From: Spongisporangium articulatum
GTDB taxonomy: Bacteria > Actinomycetota > Actinomycetes > Actinomycetales > Kineosporiaceae
NCBI RefSeq assembly: GCF_044465595.1
Contig: NZ_JBITLV010000007.1
Coordinates: 62,001-126,000 of the forward strand
Direction of reading: 5' to 3'
Length of the DNA: 64,000 nt
In this document: positions 53,068-61,789 of the stretch, in pieces
How positions within the stretch are numbered: the stretch's first letter is position 1
Layout of the letters: the number at the start of each line of letters is the position of its first letter
Made by a program: the position numbers and the translations under genes
The notes under the pieces: generated by a model
What the model saw: the letters and a program-made list of their open reading frames with translations, nothing else
What the model was told of the DNA's origin: nothing
Database searches by the model: none

Positions 53068-53636
53068 CGGCCACGCTCCCGGTCCAGGTCTTCGACGGTG
53101 TCCACGTCCAGCGAAGCACCACCGTCCGGCACACCCCGCACCGACATCCCCACGAGCAGTTCACGCACCGCACGCCCGGCCACGGGCTCGAGGGCGTCGA
53201 GGGCGGCCATCAGCGGCGCCCGTCGATAAGCCCCCGCCAACGGCTGCACCCGGCCCGCGTCGTCCACGAAGACCGCCGCATCGGCCCCGGGGGTGAGCGC
53301 AGCGACCAGCCGCGCGACGTCGTCCACGCCGATCCGGGCCAGATCCGTGGCCAGCACCAGCACGACGGGCGCCGAGGTCCGGCGGGCACCCACCGCCAGC
53401 CCGGCCAACGGTCCCCCGCCGACCGGCGCCTCCCGGGTCCAGACCACCGGCCGCACGGTGGGGCGCTCCGGGCCCACCACGACGGTCCGGGCCGCCGCCG
53501 CGGCCGCCAGCAGCACGCCGTCCAGCAGGGTCCGGCCGCCGAGGCGCAGCGCCGCCTTGTCCACCCCGCCCAGCCGGCGCCCGGTTCCACCGGCCAGCAC
53601 GACCGCGTCGAACTCGGTCACGTCAAAGATCACCAC
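53064..53636 (-). CDS. mobA: Molybdenum cofactor guanylyltransferase
   Basis: A 190-residue nucleotidyltransferase that adds GMP to molybdopterin. Motifs: VVLAGGTGRRLGGVDKAAL (LAGGxxxRxGxxK, GTP binding) and VLATDLARIG, where the usual DxP metal motif is ATDLAR, a slight deviation. QPLAGAYRR is the conserved cofactor-site block. Two adjacent GTGs (53636, 53633) or GTG 53621 may start it. No molybdoenzyme lies within the window. Confidence 0.82.
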   Translation of the reverse strand: MVIFDVTEFDAVVLAGGTGRRLGGVDKAALRLGGRTLLDGVLLAAAAAARTVVVGPERPTVRPVVWTREAPVGGGPLAGLAVGARRTSAPVVLVLATDLARIGVDDVARLVAALTPGADAAVFVDDAGRVQPLAGAYRRAPLMAALDALEPVAGRAVRELLVGMSVRGVPDGGASLDVDTVEDLDRERGR

Positions 53637-53666
53637 CCGGCGGTCAATTCGCGGGGTCGCACCCGA

Positions 53667-54140
53667 CTAGTCGCCGGGATTGCGACGATCGTGTTCAGGC
53701 TCTGGGCCTTCGGCGACCGACTCGCCTCGCCCGGCCCGCCACGCGGCGCCGGCCGCGGCGACGGCGGGCAGCGCGAACATCAGCACCTCGGGGGCGTGCT
53801 CGTCCCAGTCGCCGCGCGTCCCGGCGACGAGGGCGACCCCGGCGGCGACCAGCAGCGCGGCGGCGAGGGCCCACAGCAGCGGCACGCCTCGGCCCAGCCG
53901 CTCGAGGGCCGGGCCGTAGACCCGGGTCAGGAGACCGCCGAAGACCAGGACCGCACCCGCCGTCCCGGCCAGCACGGCGAGCACCCCGACCCCGGCCCGC
54001 GCTGCGCCGTCCACCGGCAGCGGCCCCACGAGCGCCGGTACCGCGACGAGCATCAGCCCGGCGAGCTGTCCACGGGGTGTGCGGGCGAACCCCCACAGGG
54101 CCGCGGTTCGGGAGCCAGCCGGGAAAATCGGACTCTGCAC
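53667..54140 (-). CDS. Hypothetical four-TM membrane protein
   Basis: 157 residues, Ala/Leu/Val-rich, four predicted TM helices (about 26-43, 47-70, 87-105, 118-134) and a charged C-terminal tail. Not a recognised family. GTG 54140 has CATAGT 7 bp upstream. It diverges from the carbonic anhydrase gene by 87 bp. Confidence 0.65.
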   Translation of the reverse strand: MQSPIFPAGSRTAALWGFARTPRGQLAGLMLVAVPALVGPLPVDGAARAGVGVLAVLAGTAGAVLVFGGLLTRVYGPALERLGRGVPLLWALAAALLVAAGVALVAGTRGDWDEHAPEVLMFALPAVAAAGAAWRAGRGESVAEGPEPEHDRRNPGD

Positions 54141-54227
54141 CCACGGGACTATGCCCGACCCACGGGTAACCCGTCATCCGATCGGTCGGGCGTTCAGTCG
54201 GGCGCTCACCCGTCCGAGGTACACCTC

Positions 54228-55292
54228 ATGACCTCCCCGTCGGGCACCGACGCCGACGCGGCCGACGCCGCCCCGCTCTCCGCCGTCCCCACCCCCCGCG
54301 AGGACGTCGCGGACGGCGGCTCCGACGCGCCCCCCGCCGAGCCCCCGGCCCCCGGCCGGTTCGACCCCTACGTCCCGGACCGGCGCCAGGCCCTGTGGCT
54401 GCTCGGTGGGGCCGCGGCCGGTCTTCTGCTGGGCGGTGGCGGGGTGGCCTGGTCGAAGCGCTCGCCCGCCACCACCCGGGACGACGAGGAGTCGGTGAGT
54501 TCGCGCGAGGCGCTCGACCTGCTGACCGAGGGGAACGCCCGGTTCGTCGCCGGACACCCGGCCCGGCCCGACCAGTCGGTCGAGCGGCGGGAGGCGGTCG
54601 CCGGTGGCCAGTCGCCGTTCGCAACGATCCTGACCTGCGCCGACTCCCGGGTGACCCCGGAGCTGTTGTTCGATCAGGGGCTGGGCGACCTGTACGTGGT
54701 GCGCAGCCTCGGTCCGGTGCTCGACGAGGCCGTACTCGGGTCGCTCGAGTACGGCGTCGACACCCTCGGGGTGCCCCTGCTGGTCGTGCTCGGTCACACC
54801 CAGTGCGGCATCGTCAACAAGGCCGTCGACGCGGTCACGAAGGCCGCGAAGTCCTCCGAACCGAGCGCTGAGCACGCGAGCCACGTGGACGGCGTCCGGA
54901 TCGAGACCGTCGCCCACACCACGGACGAGTCCTCCGACCACTCCGGGACGAGCGACGACCCGGACGACACGCTCGACTCCGCCGACGAGGTGGAGGGCGC
55001 GGACGAGGAGGACACCTCCGACGGTGACACCACCGAGGCGGAGGCCGCCCACGACGCCCCGTCCAGCGACATCGACTCCCTGATCGAGTCGATCGTCCCG
55101 GCCGTGCACGAGGCCCAGGACATCGGCGCCAAGAAGTCCGAACTGGCGGGCGTGACCGTCGACGTACACGTGGAGCGCGTCGTGGAGGCCCTGAAGAAGG
55201 CGCCCGTCCTGCGGGACGCCTCGCTGAGACGCAAGGTCCGGGTCGTGGGCGGGACCTATGACGTCAAGACGGGCGAGGTCACCTGGGCCTGA
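54228..55292 (+). CDS. Exported beta-class carbonic anhydrase with acidic insertion
   Basis: A 354-residue zinc enzyme interconverting CO2 and bicarbonate. Zinc ligands Cys137, His190 and Cys193, with the Asp139-Arg141 dyad, are intact (CADSRVTPE and GHTQCGIV). The N-terminus has a disordered Pro/Asp-rich stretch and a twin-arginine signal (DRRQALWLLGG, Arg52-Arg53, hydrophobic 55-70). Between about 206 and 278 an Asp/Glu/Ser-rich insertion interrupts the fold before the C-terminal helix and strand. ATG 54228 after GAGG. Likely extracytoplasmic and membrane-anchored or released. Confidence 0.88.
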   Translation: MTSPSGTDADAADAAPLSAVPTPREDVADGGSDAPPAEPPAPGRFDPYVPDRRQALWLLGGAAAGLLLGGGGVAWSKRSPATTRDDEESVSSREALDLLTEGNARFVAGHPARPDQSVERREAVAGGQSPFATILTCADSRVTPELLFDQGLGDLYVVRSLGPVLDEAVLGSLEYGVDTLGVPLLVVLGHTQCGIVNKAVDAVTKAAKSSEPSAEHASHVDGVRIETVAHTTDESSDHSGTSDDPDDTLDSADEVEGADEEDTSDGDTTEAEAAHDAPSSDIDSLIESIVPAVHEAQDIGAKKSELAGVTVDVHVERVVEALKKAPVLRDASLRRKVRVVGGTYDVKTGEVTWA

Positions 55293-55321
55293 GGCCGGCC
55301 CAGTGATCTTGAACGGCCCGA

Positions 55322-55360
55322 CCCGTACGGGGCGTAGACCACTCGGGTAAGGCGTACGCC
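55322..55360. promoter_or_regulatory. Two 10-bp GTAC-centred palindromes
   Basis: CCCGTACGGG (55322-55331) and GGCGTACGCC (55351-55360), centre-to-centre 29 bp, in the 199-bp gap before the TIG-repeat gene. They may be operator sites; the rest of this gap shows nothing recognisable. Confidence 0.4.
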
Positions 55361-55491
55361 GACCGGGTGCAGTCGTCCCGGTACGGCTCAGCGCTCACCG
55401 TCACCGCTCGACAAACCCTCCAGGCGTCCAAGTCCGGCGCCACGGGGGCCCGCCTGAAGGTCCGGCTCCGCGGACCCAGGGGAGTCGATTC

Positions 55492-58400
55492 GTGTCGTTG
55501 CCGAGGACCAAGCGCGCCATCGCCTACACGTTCAGTGCGTTGTTCACGCTCGGAACGTTCAGTCTGGTGGCCGGTCCGGCCGAGGCGATCACGGGGACCG
55601 TGGAGTCCACCGCCCAGGCGCTGGACACGACCATCGTGGGTCTCGGCATCACCACCTCGATGGTGACGACGAACAACGGCCCCCAGACCGGCTCCGTGGC
55701 GGCCGTGAACTCGCCCGGCCTGCTCGGCACGAGCGCCGTGCACGCCACGGTCGACGCCGACAACCTGGCGGACACCGCGCACGCCACGGCCGGGGCCGAC
55801 GACCTGGGCCTGACCCTGCTCAACACCAGCATCCTGACCGTCGGCGCCGTCGACGCCGTCTGCGACACCACCGGTGGCGCCGCCACGGCCACGACGACCC
55901 TGACGAACGCGTCCGGCATCGTCACCCTGCCCACGAACCCGGCCCCCAACACGGTGATCCCGGTCCAGCTGCCCGTCGGTCTGCTGGGCGCCAACGTCAC
56001 CGTCGCCAACCTGCACCTGAACGAGCAACCCGGCGCCTCCCTGGCCTCGACGCCCGGTGGGCTGAACACCACCTCGACCACCGCGCTGCGGATCGAACTG
56101 CTCCACGTCACCGTAGGCGGGATCACGCTTCTGAACGCGGGGAACATCCCCGTCGGCAAGGTCGGCTGCGCGTCCACCAAGCCGGCCACCCCGGTCGCCT
56201 CGGCCCTCTCCCCGACCTCCGGCCCGACCGCGGGCGGCACCACCGTGACCGTCGACGGGTCCAACATGTTGGGCGTCACGGGCGTGACCTTCGGCGGCGT
56301 CGCCGGGACCAACCTGACCCGGGTCAGCACCACCCGCATCCGGATCGATGCTCCGGCCCATGCGTCAGGGGCCGTGTCCGTCGCCGTCACCAACGCCACC
56401 GGTACGGGCACCGCCGCGCAGCAGTACACCTACCGGGCGGTGCCCACCGTCACGTCGGTCTCCCCCGCCGCCGGCCCGCTCGTGGGCGGCACGCAGGTCA
56501 CCGTGACCGGCACCGGCTTCGCCGCCGTCAGTGACGTGAAGTTCGGCGCCACCTCGGCGCTGGCGTTCACCGTGAACAGCCCGACGCGGATCACCGCCAC
56601 CACGCCCGCCCACGTCGCGGGTGACGTGCACACGACCGTGACCGGCACCGGCGGCACGTCGGCCACCAGCGGCGCCGACCTGTTCAGCTATCTCACCGCG
56701 CCGACGCTGACGTCGGTCTCGCCGACCAGCGGCTCCACCCAGGGCGGCGACCCGCTCACCCTCACCGGCACCGAGTTCACACCCGGCGCCGCGGTCACGG
56801 TCGGCGGCGTCCAGGTGACCCCGACGTTCGTGAACGGCACGACGCTGCAGGTCACCTCGCCGGCGCACGCCGCCGGGACCGCGAACGTCGTGGTGACCAC
56901 CGCCGGAGGGCCGACGGCCCCGGGCACCTTCACCTATGTCGTCCACCCGGCGGTCACCAGTTACACCCCGCACTTCGGGTACACGACGGGCGGCGACGTC
57001 GTGACCGTGCACGGCACCGGCCTGAACACCGTCACGAGCGTCACGGTCGGCGGCCTGACCCGCGCGCTGCTGGCCCAGTCGGCGACGTCCCTGACCTTCG
57101 ACACCCCGGCGCTGGGCATCGGGCCGCAGCCGGTCGTGCTCGTCGGCCCCGGCACGGTCGAGACGCCGGTCGGCGACTTCGACTACTACGCGCTGGTGGG
57201 CCCGCTCGTCGCCCCGACCGTCACCAACCTCAGCCCGACCCACGGCGTCGTGGGTGACACCGTCACCATCACCGGCACCGACTTCTCGAACACCTCGACG
57301 GTGACGTTCGGCAGCACCCCCGCGACCGGCGTCGTACCCGTCGACGACCAGCACCTCACCGTCGTCGCGCCCCCCGGCACCGGTGTCGTCGACGTCACCG
57401 TGGACAACGGGGTCGGCGTGAGCACCCCCGACGCCGCGAGCGACTTCACGTACGACCCGCCGAGCCCGTCGCCCACCACGAGCCCGCCGTCCAGTCCCAG
57501 CCCGACCAGCACCGCCGGCCCGAGCATGACCACGTCCCCGACCGGAGGCACCGGCACGGGAGGCGACGGCGGCACCGGCGTCGACGGCTCACCCGACCCC
57601 GTAACCGACGGCGGCACCGACGGCGGTACAGGGGCTGGGACGGGCAGCACCGGCGGGAACACCAGCAGCACAGGCGGTTCCGCGGGCTCGGGCGCCACGG
57701 GCGGCGGAATCACCGCGTCGTCGCGGGGCATCCACGACGGCCCCGCCGGCCGCGGCACCAGCCGGGCGACGGCCGTCGCCACGGCCACCCCGAAGGTCAC
57801 GCCCAGCGACCAGGCCGGCGGCGTCACCGACGACGCGCTGACCTCGGCGCTGACCGGCCGCGGGACCCGGTGGATCGGCCTGCTGGCCGCTCTCGCCGCA
57901 CTGGGTGCCGCGCTGTGGCTCGGCGACGGCTGGTGGCGGCAGTGGCGGGCCCGACGTCTCGCCGACCGCCTGATCCGCGGCTGGACGGGCGCCGGCCCGC
58001 TCGTCGCCTCCGAGGCGGTCGCCGTGCTCAAGGTCCCGGCCCTGGGCGAGAACTGGCGCTGGCCGGTCTATCCGGTGGCGGCGGACGCCGCCTCGGGCGA
58101 CCGCGGCTTCACCAGGGGTGTCGGCCTGCAGGCCGGTCACCTCGACGAGGCCGGTCACTGGACCGCGACGGGTGACCTCACCCTCGCGGCCCGGGCGGCC
58201 GACCGGTACGACCCGCTGCTCGGCCTGAACCGGGTCGCGCCCGGCGACGAGGTGCACGTCATCACCCCGCACCGCACCCTGACCTACCAGGTGTCCCGCA
58301 CGGCGGCCTTCGGCAGCTACATCGCCGGCTGGTCCCCGGTCGCGGGTCCCCCGCCGGAGCCGGGTTCGTCGCTGCTGCTCGGCACCACGGACGCCGGGGA

Positions 58401-58512
58401 CGACGGGGCGCTGGCCCCGCACCCGGCCACGGTGAAGGCGGCGCTGGCCCGGGTCGCGCCGACCACGGCCGACGCCCGGGCCGCCGAGGAGGCCGACACC
58501 CCCGCCCCGTGA
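55492..58512 (+). CDS. TIG-repeat surface protein with C-terminal degenerate sortase-like domain
   Basis: 1006 residues. Signal peptide (about 1-32, ending PAEA). A choice-of-anchor-like domain (about 33-230). Five IPT/TIG immunoglobulin-fold repeats (about 234-313, 317-403, 404-484, 485-570, 574-656), each starting TxxSPxxGxxxGG or similar. A Pro/Ser/Thr then Gly/Thr-rich linker (657-790). A TM helix (about 794-812) with a following WRQWRARR stop-transfer. The C-terminal 843-985 resembles a class E sortase (LKVPALGENWRWPV, VAPGDEVHVITPHRTLTYQV), but the catalytic His block reads AAR (899-901) and the Cys block GTTD (965-966). GTG 55492 has GGGGAG. Role unknown. Confidence 0.75.
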   Translation: MSLPRTKRAIAYTFSALFTLGTFSLVAGPAEAITGTVESTAQALDTTIVGLGITTSMVTTNNGPQTGSVAAVNSPGLLGTSAVHATVDADNLADTAHATAGADDLGLTLLNTSILTVGAVDAVCDTTGGAATATTTLTNASGIVTLPTNPAPNTVIPVQLPVGLLGANVTVANLHLNEQPGASLASTPGGLNTTSTTALRIELLHVTVGGITLLNAGNIPVGKVGCASTKPATPVASALSPTSGPTAGGTTVTVDGSNMLGVTGVTFGGVAGTNLTRVSTTRIRIDAPAHASGAVSVAVTNATGTGTAAQQYTYRAVPTVTSVSPAAGPLVGGTQVTVTGTGFAAVSDVKFGATSALAFTVNSPTRITATTPAHVAGDVHTTVTGTGGTSATSGADLFSYLTAPTLTSVSPTSGSTQGGDPLTLTGTEFTPGAAVTVGGVQVTPTFVNGTTLQVTSPAHAAGTANVVVTTAGGPTAPGTFTYVVHPAVTSYTPHFGYTTGGDVVTVHGTGLNTVTSVTVGGLTRALLAQSATSLTFDTPALGIGPQPVVLVGPGTVETPVGDFDYYALVGPLVAPTVTNLSPTHGVVGDTVTITGTDFSNTSTVTFGSTPATGVVPVDDQHLTVVAPPGTGVVDVTVDNGVGVSTPDAASDFTYDPPSPSPTTSPPSSPSPTSTAGPSMTTSPTGGTGTGGDGGTGVDGSPDPVTDGGTDGGTGAGTGSTGGNTSSTGGSAGSGATGGGITASSRGIHDGPAGRGTSRATAVATATPKVTPSDQAGGVTDDALTSALTGRGTRWIGLLAALAALGAALWLGDGWWRQWRARRLADRLIRGWTGAGPLVASEAVAVLKVPALGENWRWPVYPVAADAASGDRGFTRGVGLQAGHLDEAGHWTATGDLTLAARAADRYDPLLGLNRVAPGDEVHVITPHRTLTYQVSRTAAFGSYIAGWSPVAGPPPEPGSSLLLGTTDAGDDGALAPHPATVKAALARVAPTTADARAAEEADTPAP

Positions 58513-58555
58513 CCGGGCGGCGACGCACCGGTAACACGGCAGGAACACCGTGGGA

Positions 58556-58599
58556 ATCCACTGGTGGTGGACTTCGGTTCATGACTGTGGCCAGTGGAT
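58556..58599 (+). promoter_or_regulatory. Operator candidate at the gmaS start, shared with mgsA
   Basis: A 28-bp element (58556-58583) ends on the gmaS start codon and matches 23 of 28 positions of one before mgsA (60139-60166). It holds the dyad TCCAC-N5-GTGGA. In addition ATCCACTGG (58556-58564) is a perfect inverted repeat of CCAGTGGAT (58591-58599) across the ATG. Binding here would block both transcription and translation start. Confidence 0.65.
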
Positions 58600-59918
58600 C
58601 GGGTGGGAGCCTCCGGGAACGGGCCGAGGCGGCCGGAACGTCATTCATCCTGGCCCTTTTCGTCGACCTGGCGGGTAAGCCGTGCGCCAAGCTGGTGCCG
58701 GTCTCGGCGGTCGATGCGCTCGCCACCGAGGGCGTCGGTTTCGCCGGCTACGCGGTCGGCGCGATCGGCCAGCAGCCCAGCGACCCGGACCTGATGGCCA
58801 TCCCCGACCCGGCCTCGTTCACGCCGATCCCGTTCATCAAGGACGGGCTCGCCCTCGTGCACTGCGACCCGCACGTCGACGGCGTCCCGTGGCCGTTCGC
58901 GCCGCGGGTCATCCTCCGGGCGCTGCTGGCCCGGGCTGCGGCGCAAGGGCTTTCGCTCAACGTGGGCGCCGAGGTCGAGTACTTCCTGGTCACGCGCGAC
59001 GCGGGCGGGCGCCCGCAGCCGGCCGACCCCGCCGACGTCGCCGCCCGCCCCTGCTACGACGCCCGCGGCCTGACCCGCATGTTCGACCACCTCGCCGCCG
59101 TGTCGACCGGCATGAACGCGCTCGGCTGGGGCAACTACGCCAACGACCACGAGGACGGCAACGGGCAGTTCGAGCAGAACTTCGAGTACGCCGACGCGCT
59201 GACCACCGCCGATCGCGTGATCAGCGCGCGGTACCTGATCTCCATGCTCGCCGAGCAGCGCGGCATGACGGCGACGTTCATGCCCAAGCCGTTCGCCGAC
59301 CGCACCGGCAACGGCCTGCACCTGCACATGTCGTTGTGGCGGGACGGTGTGGCGGGTTTCCCGGGCCCGGACGACGGGCCGGCGGATCCCAGAGGCCTCG
59401 GGCTCTCAGCGCTCGCCTACTCGTTCGTCGCCGGGGTGCTCGAGCACGCGAGCGCCCTGCAGGCCGTGGCCGCCCCGACGGTCAACTCGTACAAGCGGAC
59501 CAACGCGACCTCCACGAGTTCGGGCGCCTCCTGGTCGCCGAAGGTGCCCACCTACGGCGGCAACGACCGCACCCACTACGTGCGCGTCCCGGACGACCAG
59601 CGGGTCGAGCTGCGCGGCGGCGACGGTTCGGCCAACCCGTACCTGGCGATCGCCGGGGCCCTGGCGGCGGGGCTCGACGGCATCGGCCGCGGCCTCGACC
59701 CGGGTGACCCGGGCAAGGCGGGTGAGCGACCGCCGCTGCCACGGACACTGCTGCACGCCGTCGAGGCGTTCGAGCGGGACGACGTCCTCACCGGCGCGCT
59801 GAACGCCGCCGGCCCGGGGGTGGCCGAGTACTTCGCCGACCTCAAGCGCGAGGAGTTCTTCGCCTGGCACGGCGCGGTCGGCGAGTGGGAGATCGAGCGA
59901 TACCTCACGGCCTTCTGA
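58581..59918 (+). CDS. gmaS: Glutamine-synthetase-like gamma-glutamylmethylamide synthetase (GlnT type)
   Basis: A 445-residue glutamine-synthetase-fold ligase. GmaS makes gamma-glutamylmethylamide from glutamate, methylamine and ATP. GS features: VGAEVEYFLV (metal Glu), GNGLHLHMSLW, NSYKRTNATSTSSGASWSPK (Arg/Lys of the ATP site), and RVELRGGDGSANPYLAIAG. The order gmaS-mgsA-mgsB-mgsC (glnT-glxBCD) is the N-methylglutamate pathway layout. A GlnT that makes glutamine is the alternative. ATG 58581 lies within an operator-like repeat; no Shine-Dalgarno sequence is evident. Confidence 0.85.
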   Translation: MTVASGSGGSLRERAEAAGTSFILALFVDLAGKPCAKLVPVSAVDALATEGVGFAGYAVGAIGQQPSDPDLMAIPDPASFTPIPFIKDGLALVHCDPHVDGVPWPFAPRVILRALLARAAAQGLSLNVGAEVEYFLVTRDAGGRPQPADPADVAARPCYDARGLTRMFDHLAAVSTGMNALGWGNYANDHEDGNGQFEQNFEYADALTTADRVISARYLISMLAEQRGMTATFMPKPFADRTGNGLHLHMSLWRDGVAGFPGPDDGPADPRGLGLSALAYSFVAGVLEHASALQAVAAPTVNSYKRTNATSTSSGASWSPKVPTYGGNDRTHYVRVPDDQRVELRGGDGSANPYLAIAGALAAGLDGIGRGLDPGDPGKAGERPPLPRTLLHAVEAFERDDVLTGALNAAGPGVAEYFADLKREEFFAWHGAVGEWEIERYLTAF

Positions 59919-59969
59919 GCGCACCAGACCGTCAGAGCAGGCGTCCGGCGGTCACAGCCGATTTCGCGT

Positions 59970-60037
59970 CGAGTGTGGCGCTGGTGCGCGTGATTCGGGC
60001 GATATCCCGCTCGAACGGTGCACGAGCGTCACACTCG
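59970..60037. repeat. 13-bp inverted repeat in the gmaS-mgsA gap
   Basis: CGAGTGTGGCGCT (59970-59982) and AGCGTCACACTCG (60025-60037) pair at 12 of 13 positions with a 42-bp spacer. It may be a terminator-like or regulatory structure in the 294-bp gap. Confidence 0.5.
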
Positions 60038-60138
60038 GCGGCCCGGGTCGCGAGCGCCTGACCGCAGATCACCGGATGACCCGACGCGGCTCAAAGACAA
60101 TGGTCACGGGACTCTGACGCGCTCGAAACACCCCTGCC

Positions 60139-60192
60139 ATCCACTGCTGGTGAACTGAGGTTCACGCCAGGAGCCGGGTTTCTCAACAGTGG
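60139..60192 (+). promoter_or_regulatory. Operator candidate upstream of mgsA, shared with gmaS
   Basis: The 28-bp element at 60139-60166 (ATCCACTGCTGGTGAACT at its left) matches the one at the gmaS start. It includes the perfect dyad GTGAAC-TGAG-GTTCAC. CCACTGCTG (60141-60149) has an 8-of-9 inverted copy CAACAGTGG at 60184-60192. It lies 47-74 bp before the mgsA ATG. Confidence 0.65.
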
Positions 60193-60212
60193 TGAGCGGA
60201 GGTGCGAGGGGC

Positions 60213-61106
60213 ATGTGCGGGATCGTGGGCCTGCACCTGCGCGACCCCGACCTGCACCCGCAGCTCGGCGCCCTGTTGTCCGGGATGCTCACCGCGCTGG
60301 GCGAGCGCGGGCCCGACGCCGCGGGCGTCGCCGTGTACGGGGACCCGGTCTGGACGCCGCCGGGCACCTCGTGCGTCTCGGTCCTCACCCAGCGGGGCCC
60401 GGACGAGCTCCAGGCGGCGATCGTCGCCGAGACAGGTTGCGAGCCAAGCGTTCTCCACGTCGGGGGCACTACCCTCATCCGCGCGGCCATCGACCCGGCC
60501 ACCCTGCGGGCCGCCGTCCACGCCGTGGCCCCGGAGGCGTTGCTGATCGGCTTCGGCGAGGACGTCGCCGTCCTCAAGGGCATCGGCCGCCCCGCCGACC
60601 TGGCCGCCGGCTGGGGCCTGGCGGGCGCCCAGGGTCGGCAGGGCGTCGGGCACACCCGGATGGCCACCGAGTCGGCGGTCGTCCCCGAGGGCAGCCACCC
60701 GTACGCGGTCGGCCCCGACCAGTGCATGGTGCACAACGGGTCGTTCGCCAACCACGCGACGATCCGGCGCGAGCTGCGGGCCCGGGGGGTGGAGTTCGAC
60801 TCCGAGAACGACACCGAGGTGGGGGCCCGGTTCGTGGCGCAGTGCCTGGCCGACGGGCTGGACGTCGAGACGGCGCTGAAGGAGTTGTGCGCGCGGTTCG
60901 ACGGGTTCTACACGCTGCTGGTGGCCGACCGCGACTCGTTCGCCGTGGTCCGCGACGCCATCGCCTGCAAGCCCGCGGTGATCGCCGAGACCGACGCCTG
61001 GGTGGCGATGGGCTCCGAGTACCGCGCCCTGGTCGGGCTGCCCGGCATCGAGGGCGCACGCATCTACGAACCCGACCCGGAGCGGGTGTACGCATGGACG
61101 CACTGA
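60213..61106 (+). CDS. mgsA: Class II glutamine-amidotransferase-like subunit (MgsA/GlxB)
   Basis: A 297-residue Ntn-hydrolase domain protein. MCGIVGLHL puts the nucleophilic Cys at position 2 after Met removal, which sets the start at ATG 60213 (GAGGGG box). GHTRMATES and MVHNGSFANH are the conserved glutamine-binding blocks, as is DNTEVGARF-type END-TEVGARF. In N-methylglutamate synthase this subunit would release methylamine from gamma-glutamylmethylamide. Its end overlaps mgsB by 13 bp. Confidence 0.87.
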   Translation: MCGIVGLHLRDPDLHPQLGALLSGMLTALGERGPDAAGVAVYGDPVWTPPGTSCVSVLTQRGPDELQAAIVAETGCEPSVLHVGGTTLIRAAIDPATLRAAVHAVAPEALLIGFGEDVAVLKGIGRPADLAAGWGLAGAQGRQGVGHTRMATESAVVPEGSHPYAVGPDQCMVHNGSFANHATIRRELRARGVEFDSENDTEVGARFVAQCLADGLDVETALKELCARFDGFYTLLVADRDSFAVVRDAIACKPAVIAETDAWVAMGSEYRALVGLPGIEGARIYEPDPERVYAWTH

Positions 61107-61774
61107 CCTTCGACCTGGCGGAGACCCCTCTCCGGGAGCTCAACTCGGCCCTGCACGCTCCTGATCTGGCCCCCGGCACGCGGGTCCGGGTGCTCCACCC
61201 GGCCGGTGCCCACAGCGTCGCGGTCGGCCTGGACGCGCCGGTCCGGGTGACGGTCGCGGGCCACGTCGGCTACTACGCGGCCGGCATGAACCAGCAGGCC
61301 GAGGTCGTGATCGACGGCAACGCCGGGGTCGGGGTGGCCGAGAACATGATGAGCGGCTCGGTCCGGGTACGCGGCAACGCCTCCCAGTCGGCGGGGGCGA
61401 CGGCGCACGGCGGGCTGCTCGTCGTCGAGGGCGACGCGGCCGCCCGGTGCGGCATCTCGATGAAGGGCGTCGACATCGTGGTGGGCGGTTCGGTCGGGCA
61501 CATGAGCGCGTTCATGGCTCAGGCCGGGACGCTCGTGGTCCGCGGCGACGCAGGCGACGCGCTGGGCGACAGCATCTACGAGGCCCGGCTGTACGTGCGC
61601 GGCACGGTGGCCTCGCTGGGCACCGACTGCGTGGCCAAGGAGCTGCGCGGCGAGCACCGCCACGAGCTCGCCCAGCTGCTGAAGGCCGCCGGCTACGACG
61701 ACGACCCGGGTGAGTACACGCGCTACGGCTCGGCCCGGCGGCTCTACCACTTCCACCCCGACAACGCGTACTAG
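61094..61774 (+). CDS. mgsB: GXGXG-domain subunit of glutamate-synthase-like enzyme (MgsB/GlxC)
   Basis: A 226-residue right-handed beta-helix protein equal to the C-terminal alpha-subunit domain of glutamate synthase. Repeated G-x-x-G-x-x-x-G turns (VIDGNAGVGVAENMMSGSVRVRGNA in part: GNAGVGVAENMMSG; VGGSVGHMSAFMAQAGTLVV in part: GGSVGHMSAFMAQAG) build the ammonia or amine tunnel support. ATG 61094 overlaps mgsA, so it is translated with it. Confidence 0.87.
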   Translation: MDALTFDLAETPLRELNSALHAPDLAPGTRVRVLHPAGAHSVAVGLDAPVRVTVAGHVGYYAAGMNQQAEVVIDGNAGVGVAENMMSGSVRVRGNASQSAGATAHGGLLVVEGDAAARCGISMKGVDIVVGGSVGHMSAFMAQAGTLVVRGDAGDALGDSIYEARLYVRGTVASLGTDCVAKELRGEHRHELAQLLKAAGYDDDPGEYTRYGSARRLYHFHPDNAY

Positions 61775-61789
61775 GGACACAGGGACGAG

